DNA from: Muribaculaceae bacterium
Lineage (GTDB): Bacteria; Bacteroidota; Bacteroidia; Bacteroidales; Muribaculaceae
Direction: 5' to 3'
DNA length: 33,501 nt
NCBI GenBank assembly: GCA_016281825.1
Contig: JAEEJI010000034.1
Coordinates: forward strand, 1-33,501
The notes under the pieces were generated by a model. The model made no database searches, had not been told where the DNA came from, and worked only from the letters and a program-made list of their open reading frames with translations. Both the position numbers and the translations under genes were made by a program. Positions 25,001 through 31,884 of this stretch are shown in pieces (positions within the stretch are counted from its first letter, which is position 1; each line of letters begins with the position of its first letter).

Positions 25001-25563
25001 ACGCGTCCACTGTTGGCGGGGTTGATCAAATCTACTTCGTGCACTAGATGCTCGGTATAGGTGGTCTGGGCGGTGCCGCTAGGAGCCTCGCCCATGGCAA
25101 TCATGGGCAGGTCATCAAACCTCTCATCATCACTGACAAGATAGAAGGTATTGTTGCTATAGGGGTGTTGCGCGGGCAAGAACGTCATCTCCTCGCTGTT
25201 ACCGTCGTACCAGTAGGTGGGGCCTTGGGCGTAGAATAGGAGTTTGCCCTCGGTGCGGACCACTGGCAGTTGTGGCAGGTCATCGGGAATGTCTTCGGTC
25301 AACTTTTCACTCAATGGCAAGCCGCCCATGCCGAAGACATGCACATGATTCAAGTCACTAAAACCCCAAGCGCGAGCATCCTCAGCGGTAATCTCATGGA
25401 TGCCAGTCTGTGACACTTTGATTTTCACCCAGCGTCCTGTCGTCAACTTCGATGAGTCGGCAAAGTGCGAGAGGTCAAATGCAGATACATGCTGACTGCC
25501 CATCAGCGCAAGCCCTGTGGCAACCATCACGACTCTCAACAAAATATTTTTGTGAATGGTCAT
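22099..25563 (-). CDS. porU: PorU, type IX secretion system C-terminal signal peptidase/sortase
   Basis: Known role: an outer-membrane C25 enzyme that removes the C-terminal domain of T9SS cargo and joins the cargo to A-LPS. It has 1154 residues from ATG 25563 (the frame extends 14 codons upstream, but MTIHKNILLRVV opens a normal signal peptide). N-terminal region: GRWVKIKVSQTGIHEI. The C25 domain is about 395-766, with VYNEFSSGTPDAMAYRMLCK, VADDGNSGVH, RVYLDAFNSV, His643 (YIGHSG) and Cys677 (AATCDF). The C-terminus is the orthodox FlgD-like/T9SS-signal type: EVYDLMGRLVW, VTWDLRDMGGRRVPRGIYVF, KSKKLAV. This is the most canonical of the four paralogues, hence the symbol. It lies upstream of the FAH-like gene. 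No PorV or other T9SS component is in the window. Confidence 0.85.
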   Translation of the reverse strand: MTIHKNILLRVVMVATGLALMGSQHVSAFDLSHFADSSKLTTGRWVKIKVSQTGIHEITAEDARAWGFSDLNHVHVFGMGGLPLSEKLTEDIPDDLPQLPVVRTEGKLLFYAQGPTYWYDGNSEEMTFLPAQHPYSNNTFYLVSDDERFDDLPMIAMGEAPSGTAQTTYTEHLVHEVDLINPANSGRVYLGEDFTGTAQQSFAFDLAQKIAGTDVNVYSVMGIKQTTGTAKVTYQYNGTNVPSASTDQITGESSEDAYQLIISKKTFNLGSDNALSYSLKLASTGAPSLARLDYIAVNYTRQLSLNQGQLCFDDNHASTEVQLKVEGTDSTSVVWDVTRPWHPIRVYANRAGSTTSFSPLEAGLRRYAVFTTRGTFARPTLVGALSNQNLHGSPVPDMVIITPSEYREQAQRIATMHHQADSMRVLVVSDYEVYNEFSSGTPDAMAYRMLCKMFYDRGSQDGHRLGYLLLMGKGTFDNRLITGSIRALNAPMLLTWQSEMSHQHSKTYTTDDYFGTLADGAGPRIASNVMDIAVGRMTVKSVNEARHVVDKLMSYVTQPDYGWWKNNALIVADDGNSGVHLEQAEDMVASMRANGGNDMIYNRVYLDAFNSVSSGAKRTFPDAVTKHYNTLRNGVVWWTYIGHSGPHAMTDNGLLRHVDLDTKFYYKHLPVLYAATCDFNQFDGSEESGGETLFLNPRGGVIAIICPPRPVLINNNGTLTTNIGQYAFSNDENGQPRRLGDIVRLSKNLSRDENRLRYFLVGDPAMRLALPTNKIRIDTIKGAQEFTSAGWPVFHGRQTMTVSGTVTDRNGTPLPNFNGKLTLEMFDYEQSITTHGYSDKSDGSDGKKETYLDRTNKLAVSIDSIAAGKFTSRIVLPTEVLPRETGEGDSVLYDNFAPSLINLYAYSSTDSVEARGSNEEFIIYGYDDTAASDTIGPVIRFLGLNSENFKNEDQVNESPVVIAEITDDSGINYSTAGVGHTMTLTLDGSTTYSNLIDYYTPRAAGNGSSGTLSYTLNDLTPGRHLLRLRVWDVYNNMSERTVSFNVVKGLKPDIYEVYSTNNPARYETTFYVKHNRPDAVLTMGIEVYDLMGRLVWRTRQNGVSDTYTSFPVTWDLRDMGGRRVPRGIYVFRAILSTDGIQEATKSKKLAVTSE

Positions 25564-25637
25564 AATCAATGTTTTGATATGTTTTCTATACTCACTAAAA
25601 CGCACCTCACCCCTTTTTATTGTATTGATGGTTCCCA

Positions 25638-25670
25638 GGCTCCCTAAAGAGAGGGGGAGTCCAGTGAGGC
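25638..25670 (-). repeat. Dispersed G/C-rich palindrome copy upstream of porU
   Basis: Read on the minus strand: GCCTCACTGGACTCCCCCTC, continuing TCTTTAGGGAGCC. The GCCTCACTG lead-in is shared with the copy at 27552. The remainder of 25606-25813 holds an AT-rich TTCTCAA/TTCTTAA run (25763-25795) and no gene. Confidence 0.6.
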
Positions 25671-25801
25671 AGATAATAGTAATGGCTTCACTGCTCTATA
25701 AATCCATGACCCTGCTACTATTTTCGGTAGTTTCAAAACATAAAAATGGGTGCAAATTGAAATATTCTCAATTCTCAATTCTTAATTCTCAATTATTATA
25801 T

Positions 25802-25809
25802 TACTTTTG
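25802..25809 (+). promoter_or_regulatory. -7 box immediately upstream of the small lipoprotein gene
   Basis: TACTTTTG followed by C, fitting TAnnTTTG, only 4 bp before the ATG at 25814. With the usual start 5-8 bp downstream of the box, the mRNA would be leaderless or nearly so. Confidence 0.5.
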
Positions 25810-25813
25810 CGCC

Positions 25814-25993
25814 ATGAAGTTAAGACGTATAATCATATCATTGTTATTAGGCATGGCTCTGCTATGCGGAATGTCATCGTGCATGAATCAGAACTATCTC
25901 ATGTTTGAGGATGACGAGTGGAGTGGTCAGGAAATGGATGGCGACCGTGTGCTCACCAATGGCGAGCTTGAGATGGACGACTGGGATCGCTGA
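25814..25993 (+). CDS. Small acidic lipoprotein (59 aa), function unknown
   Basis: It has 59 residues. The N-terminus has basic residues (MKLRR), a hydrophobic core and a lipobox-like M20-S-S-C23, predicting an acylated Cys23. The mature part is only 37 residues and strongly acidic (FEDDEW, ELEMDDWDR). The frame is open 86 codons further upstream, but that reading crosses the AT-rich repeat, and the ATG at 25814 alone gives a signal sequence. It is divergent from porU and followed 92 bp later by tolC, which has its own -7 box. I do not recognise the family. Confidence 0.65.
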   Translation: MKLRRIIISLLLGMALLCGMSSCMNQNYLMFEDDEWSGQEMDGDRVLTNGELEMDDWDR

Positions 25994-26057
25994 GTTGTAT
26001 GGCAGCCCCGATAACACTTTTTTTGTAATTTTGGTGGGTTGTAAAGCAAATTATGTG

Positions 26058-26065
26058 TATATTTG
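26058..26065 (+). promoter_or_regulatory. -7 box for the TolC-HlyD-ABC operon
   Basis: TATATTTG followed by C, 20 bp before the ATG at 26086. It rejects the upstream in-frame ATG at 26053, which lies before the box. No well-spaced TTG was found. Confidence 0.55.
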
Positions 26066-26085
26066 CGAACTTAAAACCATTTGAT

Positions 26086-27516
26086 ATGCGAAAATTCACA
26101 CTACTCATTTGCTTGTTGGGCGCACTTGTGGCTCTGGCACAGCCAGTTGTGTCGCTAGACTCTTGCCGCGCTATGGCCTTGCGCAATAACAAGGAAATCC
26201 GTCAGGCAACCCTCGAAATCGAGAAGGCACACTACCAACATAAGGAGGCCCATGCCGCCTATCTGCCTAATATCGATTTCCAGGCATCCTATATCTATAA
26301 CCAAAAAAAGTTGTCGTTACTTGAGAACGATGCTTACTTGCCTATCAAGACCTTTGACTTGCTTAGTCAAGATTATGAGTACTTGGTGGTGGTGAATCCC
26401 GTCACGGGTGAGCCCGTTCTTCACGACGGTCAACCCATCCCGCTGCAGGTGGCAATGTTGCCCAAGGACGCGATGACATTCAACATCCACAACATCATGG
26501 CGGGTGCCGTTACACTCACGCAACCCATCTATATGGGCGGCAAAATCAAGGCGATGAACGAAATCACGCGCTACGCCGAGGAGATTGCCCGGTCGATGCG
26601 CGACAACAAGGCGCAAGATGTTGTCTATAATGTTGATGCGGCCTATTGGCAGGTGGTGTCGCTCAAGGCGAAGCAGCGTCTGGCCGAGAGCTACGTCAAC
26701 TTGGTGGAGTCGTTGCAGAAAGACGTGACCAAGATGCTCAACGAAGGTGTCGCTACGCGTTCAACTTTGCTCGCCGTGGATGTGCGTCTCAATGAAGCGC
26801 AGGTCGACCTGACGAAGGTGAACAATGGCCTGGTTCTCTCGCGCATGTTGTTGGCTCAATTGTGTGGCCTGCCCGTCGAGACGGTGTTGCACCTGGCTGA
26901 CGAGGACAACGAGACAGTGGGCACTGGCGTGTTGCGTCCCACTGATTATGATATGGAATTAGTTTATGCGCGTCGCAAGGATGTGCGCGCATTGACGCTA
27001 GCCACCGAGGTCTATGACCAAAAGGTCAAGGTGGCACGCAGTGAGATGCTACCCCAAGTAGCGGCATTTGGCGCTTATCATGCCACAAATCCTAATACCT
27101 ACAATGGTTTCAAGAACCGATTCGGACTGGCCTTCAGTGTTGGGGCAATGGTTAAGGTCCCTATCTGGCACGGAGGCGGCCTAAGCAACAAAGTGCGTCA
27201 GGCAGAGGTCGAGGCAAAAGCCAAGCGACTAGAACTGGCTGACGTGCAAGAGAAAGTCGCTCTGCAGGTCAACCAGGCGAAGTTCCGCTACCAGGAGGCA
27301 CTGAAGACCTACAGCATGACTCAGACCAACCTGGCCAAGGCCGATGAGAACTTGCGAATGGCGCAGGTGGCATTCAAGGAGGGTGTGGGCACCAGCGACG
27401 AAGTGATGGCGGCTCAAACCGCATGGCTCAAGGCCAACAGCGAGAAGATTGATGCCGAGATTGATGTCCGCCTCTGTGACACCTATCTAAGCAAGGTACT
27501 CGGCGAGGGAGTCTGA
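26086..27516 (+). CDS. TolC-family outer membrane efflux protein
   Basis: The outer-membrane channel of a tripartite exporter. It has 476 residues from ATG 26086. The signal peptide MRKFTLLICLLGALVALAQ is followed by the family opening VSLDSCRAMALRNNKEIRQA. Other markers are AYLPNIDFQASY, the beta-strand/turn ITLTQPIYMGGKI-like segment (AVTLTQPIYMGGKIKAMN), the repeat-half counterpart VPIWHGGGLSNKVRQAE, and long helical regions in both halves. It is the first gene of an operon with an HlyD-type adaptor and two ABC-2 permeases, so it is very probably their outer-membrane partner. A truncated paralogue lies at 31872-32321 on the other strand. Confidence 0.93.
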   Translation: MRKFTLLICLLGALVALAQPVVSLDSCRAMALRNNKEIRQATLEIEKAHYQHKEAHAAYLPNIDFQASYIYNQKKLSLLENDAYLPIKTFDLLSQDYEYLVVVNPVTGEPVLHDGQPIPLQVAMLPKDAMTFNIHNIMAGAVTLTQPIYMGGKIKAMNEITRYAEEIARSMRDNKAQDVVYNVDAAYWQVVSLKAKQRLAESYVNLVESLQKDVTKMLNEGVATRSTLLAVDVRLNEAQVDLTKVNNGLVLSRMLLAQLCGLPVETVLHLADEDNETVGTGVLRPTDYDMELVYARRKDVRALTLATEVYDQKVKVARSEMLPQVAAFGAYHATNPNTYNGFKNRFGLAFSVGAMVKVPIWHGGGLSNKVRQAEVEAKAKRLELADVQEKVALQVNQAKFRYQEALKTYSMTQTNLAKADENLRMAQVAFKEGVGTSDEVMAAQTAWLKANSEKIDAEIDVRLCDTYLSKVLGEGV

Positions 27517-27551
27517 AATAATTCATAATTTAAAATTCATAAAGCATAATT

Positions 27552-27590
27552 AGCCTCACTGAACCTTCCCCCTGGGGGGATTGAGGGGGC
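27552..27590 (+). repeat. Dispersed G/C-rich palindrome copy between tolC and the adaptor gene
   Basis: GCCTCACTGAACCTTCCCCC followed by TGGGGGGATTGAGGGGGCG. The CTTCCCCCT and GGGGGGATTGAGGGGG arms match the copy at 6281-6311. It is preceded by AT-rich sequence with ATTCATAA words and ends 14 bp before the adaptor ATG. Confidence 0.7.
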
Positions 27591-27604
27591 GAGACAATAA
27601 CAAT

Positions 27605-28621
27605 ATGGAAAAAGAGCAAAATCAGCAGCGGACGATAGTCCGCAAGAAAGACAGGGCATTGCTGGCCGCCATCGGAGTGTTTGCTGTGGCGATGGCTATG
27701 ATTGCCGTTTTGGGACTCGTGCTCATTCAGCCGCCCAAGTCTACCACGCAGGGGCAGGCCGATTGTGATGCCGTGCGTGTGTCGGGCAAGTTGCCCGGAC
27801 GTGTCGAGCGCATCTATGTACAGGAGGGACAGGTGGTACATCGTGGCGATACCATTGCCAAAGTCTACTCATCGACCGCCGATGCCAAGCTCTACCAAGC
27901 GCAACAGATGGCGAATGCAGCCTCGTCGCAGACGCAGAAGGTGGATCGTGGCAAACGTGAAGAAATCAAGCAGAGTGCCTACAACGTGTGGCAACAAGCC
28001 ATCGCTGCCGAGACAATCGCCCAAAAGACCTACCAACGTATGCAGACCCTCTTTGAGCAGGGCGTGATTACTGAGCAGAAGCGAGATGAGGCCAAGGCTG
28101 CAGCCGATGCCGCCTCGGCACAGGTAAAGGCAGCCAAGAGCCAGTATGACATGGCCGTCAATGGTGCGCAACGCGAGGACAAGGCTGCCAGCCAGAGTGT
28201 GGCGAATGCCGCACGAGGCACCGTCATGGAGGTGCAGTCGCTACTCGAAGACCAGTATCTCATCGCACCCTGCGATGGCGAGGTGACGCAGGTCTATCCT
28301 CAAGAGGGCGAACTTGTGGCGATGGGTGCACCGGTGGTGTCACTAGCCAAGATGGACGACATGTGGGTGTCCTTCAGTGTTCGCGAGGAGATGCTCAAAG
28401 ACCTGCCACTGGGCAAGGTCATCAGTGTCAATATCCCCGCATTGGGCCTCAAGGACGTGAAGATGAAGATTTTCTATGTCCACGACATGGGCACATACGC
28501 CATCTGGCAGGCCACAAAGGCATACGGACAGTATGATTCCAAGACCTTCGAGGTCAAGGCACGCCCCGAAGCGCCCATCGAGAACTTCCGCCCTGGCATG
28601 AGCGTCATTTTGAATCAGTGA
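27605..28621 (+). CDS. HlyD/EmrA-family periplasmic adaptor
   Basis: A membrane-fusion protein linking inner-membrane permeases to TolC. It has 338 residues from ATG 27605; an in-frame TTG at 27581 lies inside the repeat and is unlikely. A cytoplasmic basic N-terminus is followed by one membrane segment (about 19-42). The first half of the lipoyl-like domain is VRVSGKLPGRVERIYVQEGQ (58-77), then an Ala/Gln/Lys-rich coiled-coil hairpin (about 95-205), then the second half LIAPCDGEVTQVYPQEGELV. The order matches E. coli YhiI-type adaptors that work with ABC-2 permeases. It is flanked by dispersed palindromes on both sides. Confidence 0.92.
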   Translation: MEKEQNQQRTIVRKKDRALLAAIGVFAVAMAMIAVLGLVLIQPPKSTTQGQADCDAVRVSGKLPGRVERIYVQEGQVVHRGDTIAKVYSSTADAKLYQAQQMANAASSQTQKVDRGKREEIKQSAYNVWQQAIAAETIAQKTYQRMQTLFEQGVITEQKRDEAKAAADAASAQVKAAKSQYDMAVNGAQREDKAASQSVANAARGTVMEVQSLLEDQYLIAPCDGEVTQVYPQEGELVAMGAPVVSLAKMDDMWVSFSVREEMLKDLPLGKVISVNIPALGLKDVKMKIFYVHDMGTYAIWQATKAYGQYDSKTFEVKARPEAPIENFRPGMSVILNQ

Positions 28622-28623
28622 GC

Positions 28624-28650
28624 GTCCACCCAACCCCCCTGAAGGGGAAC
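28624..28650 (-). repeat. Dispersed G/C-rich palindrome copy after the adaptor gene
   Basis: The plus strand reads GTCCACCCAACCCCCCTGAA then GGGGAAC, immediately after the adaptor stop. The GTCCACC(C/T)AACCCCC lead-in is shared with the copy after maf (31827). Confidence 0.65.
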
Positions 28651-28673
28651 ATTGTGCATTAAACATTAATTAA

Positions 28674-29843
28674 ATGTACAAATTATTTTTCAACGAGTCG
28701 ATAAAGCGTGGATTGGTGCAGCTGGTCCGGCGCCAACTCTACTGGATAGTCATGATTGCGGCACCCATCTTGTGCGCAGTCTTCTTGCTCGAGCTCATGA
28801 AGCCCGGGACTATCAGTCGTGTGCCCGTGGGTATTGTCGACCTTGACAACTCCTCAGTGTCACGGCGCATCGAGCGCAATCTGGGTGCGATACAGACGGT
28901 GAACATCATTCATCACTACACCGACTACAATTCAGCCCTCAATGCGGTCAAACGCGGCGAGGTGAACGGCTTCATCTTGCTGCCCGAGCGGCTCGAGCAC
29001 AAGACCCTCACCGGTCAGAACCCCGTGGTGAGCTACTATATTAACTATGCTCTCTTTGCACCGGCATCGATGCAGTTCAAGGGATTCAAGACCGTCACGC
29101 TACTGGCCAACGGTGCCATCGCCAAGACTTCGCTCGAGGCCACGGGGCTGCTCGACGAGCGGTCGGTGGCTACCTTTATGCAGCCCATCCTCACCGAGGT
29201 GCACATGCTAGGTAACCCATGGGCAAACTATAGTTATTATCTTAACCTGTCGTTCATCCCCTGTCTGTTGGCGCTGTTCATCATGCTCACAACCAGTTTC
29301 AGCATTGGCACCGAACTCAAGTATGGCACCTGCCAGGAGTGGATAGCCTCCGCCGGCGGCTCCATCAAGTTTGCCGTCTTCGGCAAGCTGGCACCTCACA
29401 CCTTCATCTTCACATGCACAGGGTGGATGATTCAGTTCTTGATGTATCGTGTCTATGGCATGCCGCTCAACTGCAATCCCTGGCACATGATTCTGGCGAT
29501 GCCGCTGTTTGTGCTCGCCAACCAAGGGTTTGCCCTGTTGATGATGTGCATAGCCCCCAACTTTCGTCTGGGCACCACGTTGTGTACCCTTCTGGGTATG
29601 CTCTCGTTCTCTTTCTGTGGGTTCTCGTTGCCTGCCGAGTCGATGTATCCATGGGTCGACGCGTTGGGTTATACCGTGCCGGTCAAGTACTACTTCTTGT
29701 TGTCCATTGACCAGGCGCTCAATGGCATCCCCCTCTATTATTCACGTTTTTATTATGTGGCACTCATCGTGTTTGTCGTTTTGCCTTGGCCCTTGCAATA
29801 TCGGCTCAAGCGCGAGTGCATTAACCCTGTGTATGTACCTTAA
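28674..29843 (+). CDS. ABC-2 type permease, first of a pair
   Basis: An inner-membrane subunit of an ABC exporter (ABC2_membrane_3-like, resembling E. coli YhhJ). It has 389 residues. One membrane helix lies near 23-43 (WIVMIAAPILCAVFLLELM). A large periplasmic domain follows (about 45-185), starting with VPVGIVDLDNSSVSRRIERN, a segment typical of this permease type. Five or so hydrophobic helices follow in the C-terminal half, with the conserved GTELKYGTCQEWI loop and the FSFCGFSLPAESMYPWV segment. It is the third gene of the TolC/HlyD operon. No nucleotide-binding domain is fused to it. Confidence 0.9.
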   Translation: MYKLFFNESIKRGLVQLVRRQLYWIVMIAAPILCAVFLLELMKPGTISRVPVGIVDLDNSSVSRRIERNLGAIQTVNIIHHYTDYNSALNAVKRGEVNGFILLPERLEHKTLTGQNPVVSYYINYALFAPASMQFKGFKTVTLLANGAIAKTSLEATGLLDERSVATFMQPILTEVHMLGNPWANYSYYLNLSFIPCLLALFIMLTTSFSIGTELKYGTCQEWIASAGGSIKFAVFGKLAPHTFIFTCTGWMIQFLMYRVYGMPLNCNPWHMILAMPLFVLANQGFALLMMCIAPNFRLGTTLCTLLGMLSFSFCGFSLPAESMYPWVDALGYTVPVKYYFLLSIDQALNGIPLYYSRFYYVALIVFVVLPWPLQYRLKRECINPVYVP

Positions 29844-29864
29844 TATAATGCACAATGCATAATC

Positions 29865-29938
29865 GGCCTCACCCCCCCTCTCCAGAGGGAGAGGGGAGCC
29901 TTGTAACTCGTTTAACTTCTTAACTTCTTAATTCTTAC
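29865..29938 (+). repeat. Dispersed palindrome plus AT-rich repeat between the two permease genes
   Basis: GGCCTCACCCCCCCTCTCCA then GAGGGAGAGGGGAGCC (29865-29900) forms an imperfect hairpin. It is followed by a run of TTAACTTCTTAACTTCTTAA (29914-29933). The GCATAATcGGCCTCAC lead-in resembles GCATAATtAGCCTCAC at 27543. Confidence 0.7.
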
Positions 29939-29948
29939 ATTAAAAGAA

Positions 29949-31244
29949 ATGCTGCGTTGGTTGCACGACATATTCTTGGTGTGGAAGCGTGAATTCTGGT
30001 TGTCGTTCCACGACGAGGGCGTGATAATCTTCTTTCTCGTCCTATGCCTCGTCTATCCCATCCTCTATGCCCTGATTTATAACCCCGAGACCGCCCACAA
30101 TGTGTCGGTGGTTGTGGTCGATGACGACCGTTCGGCCGATAGCCGCCAGTTTGCTCGTGCGCTCGATGCCACCTCCGAGGTGTGCGTGACACAGTATGTC
30201 GCGAGCATGGAAGAGGCGCGCCGGCTCATGTGCGAGAAGAAATGCTATGGCGTGGTGCATTTTGCCAAGGGATTCGGGCGTAAGATTCATCATGGCGAGC
30301 AAGCTCATGTCGAGGCTTACTGTGACATGGGCGTGATGATTCGCTACAAACAGGTGTTGTCGGCTGTGACAAGTGTTCAGTTGGCGATGAATGCCCAAAT
30401 GCAACACCATTTGCTCGATGTCGTGCCCGTGTCCGTGTCATCGGGCTCGCTCGAGAGCAAGCAGGTGGCCTTGGGCAATACAGGCATGGGACTCGCCTCG
30501 GCCGTCCTGCCCGCCATCTTTATCCTCGTGTTGCAGCAGAGCATGCTGTTGGGCATCTGCATGTTGCATGGCGGCAGCCGAGAGCGTCGCCTGCACAACC
30601 GTGGAGTCGACCCCCTTGAGATTCCTGCTGGTGTGGGTGCTTCCATCTTGGGCAAGTCGTTATGTTACTGGATGATTTACATCATTCCCACCGTCTATAC
30701 CCTGCTCATCGCGCCCAAGTTCTTCGACTTTCCCCAGGTGGGTGACCCCCGTGCCATCCTCGCCATGGCTTTACCCTTCCTGTTGGCGTCATCGTTCATG
30801 GGGCAGGCCATGAAGGTGTTTGCCAACGACCGCGAGTCCACCTTCATCGCCCTCGTGTTTACCAGTGTCATTTTTGTCTTCCTCAGCGGCATATCCTGGC
30901 CTCGTTGCAGCATGACTCCCTTTTGGATTGTCGTGGGCAACTTCATCCCCAGCACCTGGGCCGTCAACGCCTATATCCAGATGCAGTCGGGTGGTGCCAC
31001 TCTGTCGCAGCAGTCCAGTGCCTACATGATGTTGTGGGTTCTCACGGGTTTGATGTTCGTACTGGCCTATATCGTCGAGCGATTCCTGTGCCGCAAGCGT
31101 TATCGCCGCATGCGTCACTACGCCAAGCGTGACCCAATGGCGCTCATCCGCGAGGAGTATCGCCGTCAGGCCATCGACATCTTGCCCGATCGCATCAACG
31201 CCCTTGACCTCGGTGCTCCTGACAACAATGATGACGATGAGTAG
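29949..31244 (+). CDS. ABC-2 type permease, second of a pair
   Basis: Paralogue of the preceding permease, with 431 residues. A first helix near 25-45 (VIIFFLVLCLVYPILYALI) is followed by a periplasmic domain with VSVVVVDDDRSADSRQFARA. Helices follow at about 178-200 and 238-380, with the loop RERRLHNRGVDPLEIPAG corresponding to the GTELKYGT loop of its partner. A long, charged cytoplasmic tail (from about 387, RKRYRRMRHYAKRD to an acidic end DNNDDDE) is absent from the partner. The two probably heterodimerise. It ends 12 bp before maf, which may be co-transcribed. The ATPase that should power the pair is not in the window. Confidence 0.9.
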   Translation: MLRWLHDIFLVWKREFWLSFHDEGVIIFFLVLCLVYPILYALIYNPETAHNVSVVVVDDDRSADSRQFARALDATSEVCVTQYVASMEEARRLMCEKKCYGVVHFAKGFGRKIHHGEQAHVEAYCDMGVMIRYKQVLSAVTSVQLAMNAQMQHHLLDVVPVSVSSGSLESKQVALGNTGMGLASAVLPAIFILVLQQSMLLGICMLHGGSRERRLHNRGVDPLEIPAGVGASILGKSLCYWMIYIIPTVYTLLIAPKFFDFPQVGDPRAILAMALPFLLASSFMGQAMKVFANDRESTFIALVFTSVIFVFLSGISWPRCSMTPFWIVVGNFIPSTWAVNAYIQMQSGGATLSQQSSAYMMLWVLTGLMFVLAYIVERFLCRKRYRRMRHYAKRDPMALIREEYRRQAIDILPDRINALDLGAPDNNDDDE

Positions 31245-31256
31245 TAAAGAAGAGTT

Positions 31257-31844
31257 ATGCTAGAACTCAAATATGATGTGGTGCTGGCGAGCAAGTCGCC
31301 ACGCCGCCAGCAGTTGCTGCGCGACCTGGGTATCAACTTCCGGGTCGAAGTGATTGAAGGCATTCAAGAAAGTTATCCCGCTACAATGCCCGCCGATGAG
31401 GTGGCGCAGTTCTTGGCTATTCAGAAAGCAAAGCCCTATCGACTGAAAGATAATGAATTGCTCATCACCGCCGATACTATCGTTGTACTCGATGGCGAGG
31501 TGTTGGGCAAACCTGCCGATGCCGCCGAGGCGCATCAGATGTTGCGTAATCTCAGCGGCAAAGTGCATCATGTCATCACGGGAGTGTGTGTTACTACTAA
31601 AGAGCGTCAAGAATCGTTCGCCGATGTCACTGAGGTGGAATTCGCCGAACTCACCGACGAGGAAATTGACTACTACATCGAGCATTACCGCCCGATGGAC
31701 AAGGCGGGTGCTTATGGAATTCAGGAATGGATTGGCTACATGGGCGTAAAACGCATCAACGGCTGCTTCTACAACGTCATGGGACTCCCAGTCCCCCGCC
31801 TCTACGCCTTGCTGAAAAGTTTTGGAGTCCACCTAACCCCCTAA
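31257..31844 (+). CDS. maf: Maf-family nucleoside triphosphate pyrophosphatase
   Basis: Hydrolyses non-canonical or excess dTTP/UTP to the monophosphate and pyrophosphate (YhdE-type Maf), a cytosolic housecleaning role. It has 195 residues. Diagnostic motifs: ASKSPRRQQLL (11-21), ITADTIVVLDGEVLGKP (70-86) with the catalytic Asp73, and DKAGAYGIQEW (148-158). It follows permease 2 by 12 bp. The last codons HLTP and the stop are encoded by a dispersed palindrome, so the natural C-terminus may have been altered by the repeat. The domain itself is complete. Confidence 0.93.
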   Translation: MLELKYDVVLASKSPRRQQLLRDLGINFRVEVIEGIQESYPATMPADEVAQFLAIQKAKPYRLKDNELLITADTIVVLDGEVLGKPADAAEAHQMLRNLSGKVHHVITGVCVTTKERQESFADVTEVEFAELTDEEIDYYIEHYRPMDKAGAYGIQEWIGYMGVKRINGCFYNVMGLPVPRLYALLKSFGVHLTP

Positions 31845-31884
31845 TGGGGGCTAAGCCTTAAGCTATAAGCTCTAAGCAATAAGC
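31827..31884 (-). repeat. Composite dispersed repeat spanning the ends of maf and the tolC remnant
   Basis: Read on the minus strand: GCTTATTGCTTA (31884-31873), then AGAGCTTATAGCTTAAGGCT, then the palindrome CCCCCATTAGGGGG (31850-31837). The same order (GCTTATTGCTTACAGCTTAA, then CTTCCCCCTCTTCAGGGGGG) occurs at 6256-6301 on the plus strand. It contains the stop codons of both maf (31842-31844) and the convergent tolC remnant (31872-31874). Confidence 0.7.

Noticed and set aside
14438-25563. Long plus-strand ORFs (up to about 200 codons) opposite the PorU-like genes
   Set aside because: All are antisense to well-supported C25 proteins and lack recognisable motifs or promoters.
27581-27604. 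TTG start adding eight residues to the HlyD-type adaptor
   Set aside because: Those codons lie in the dispersed G-rich repeat and the ATG at 27605 gives a normal short cytoplasmic N-terminus.
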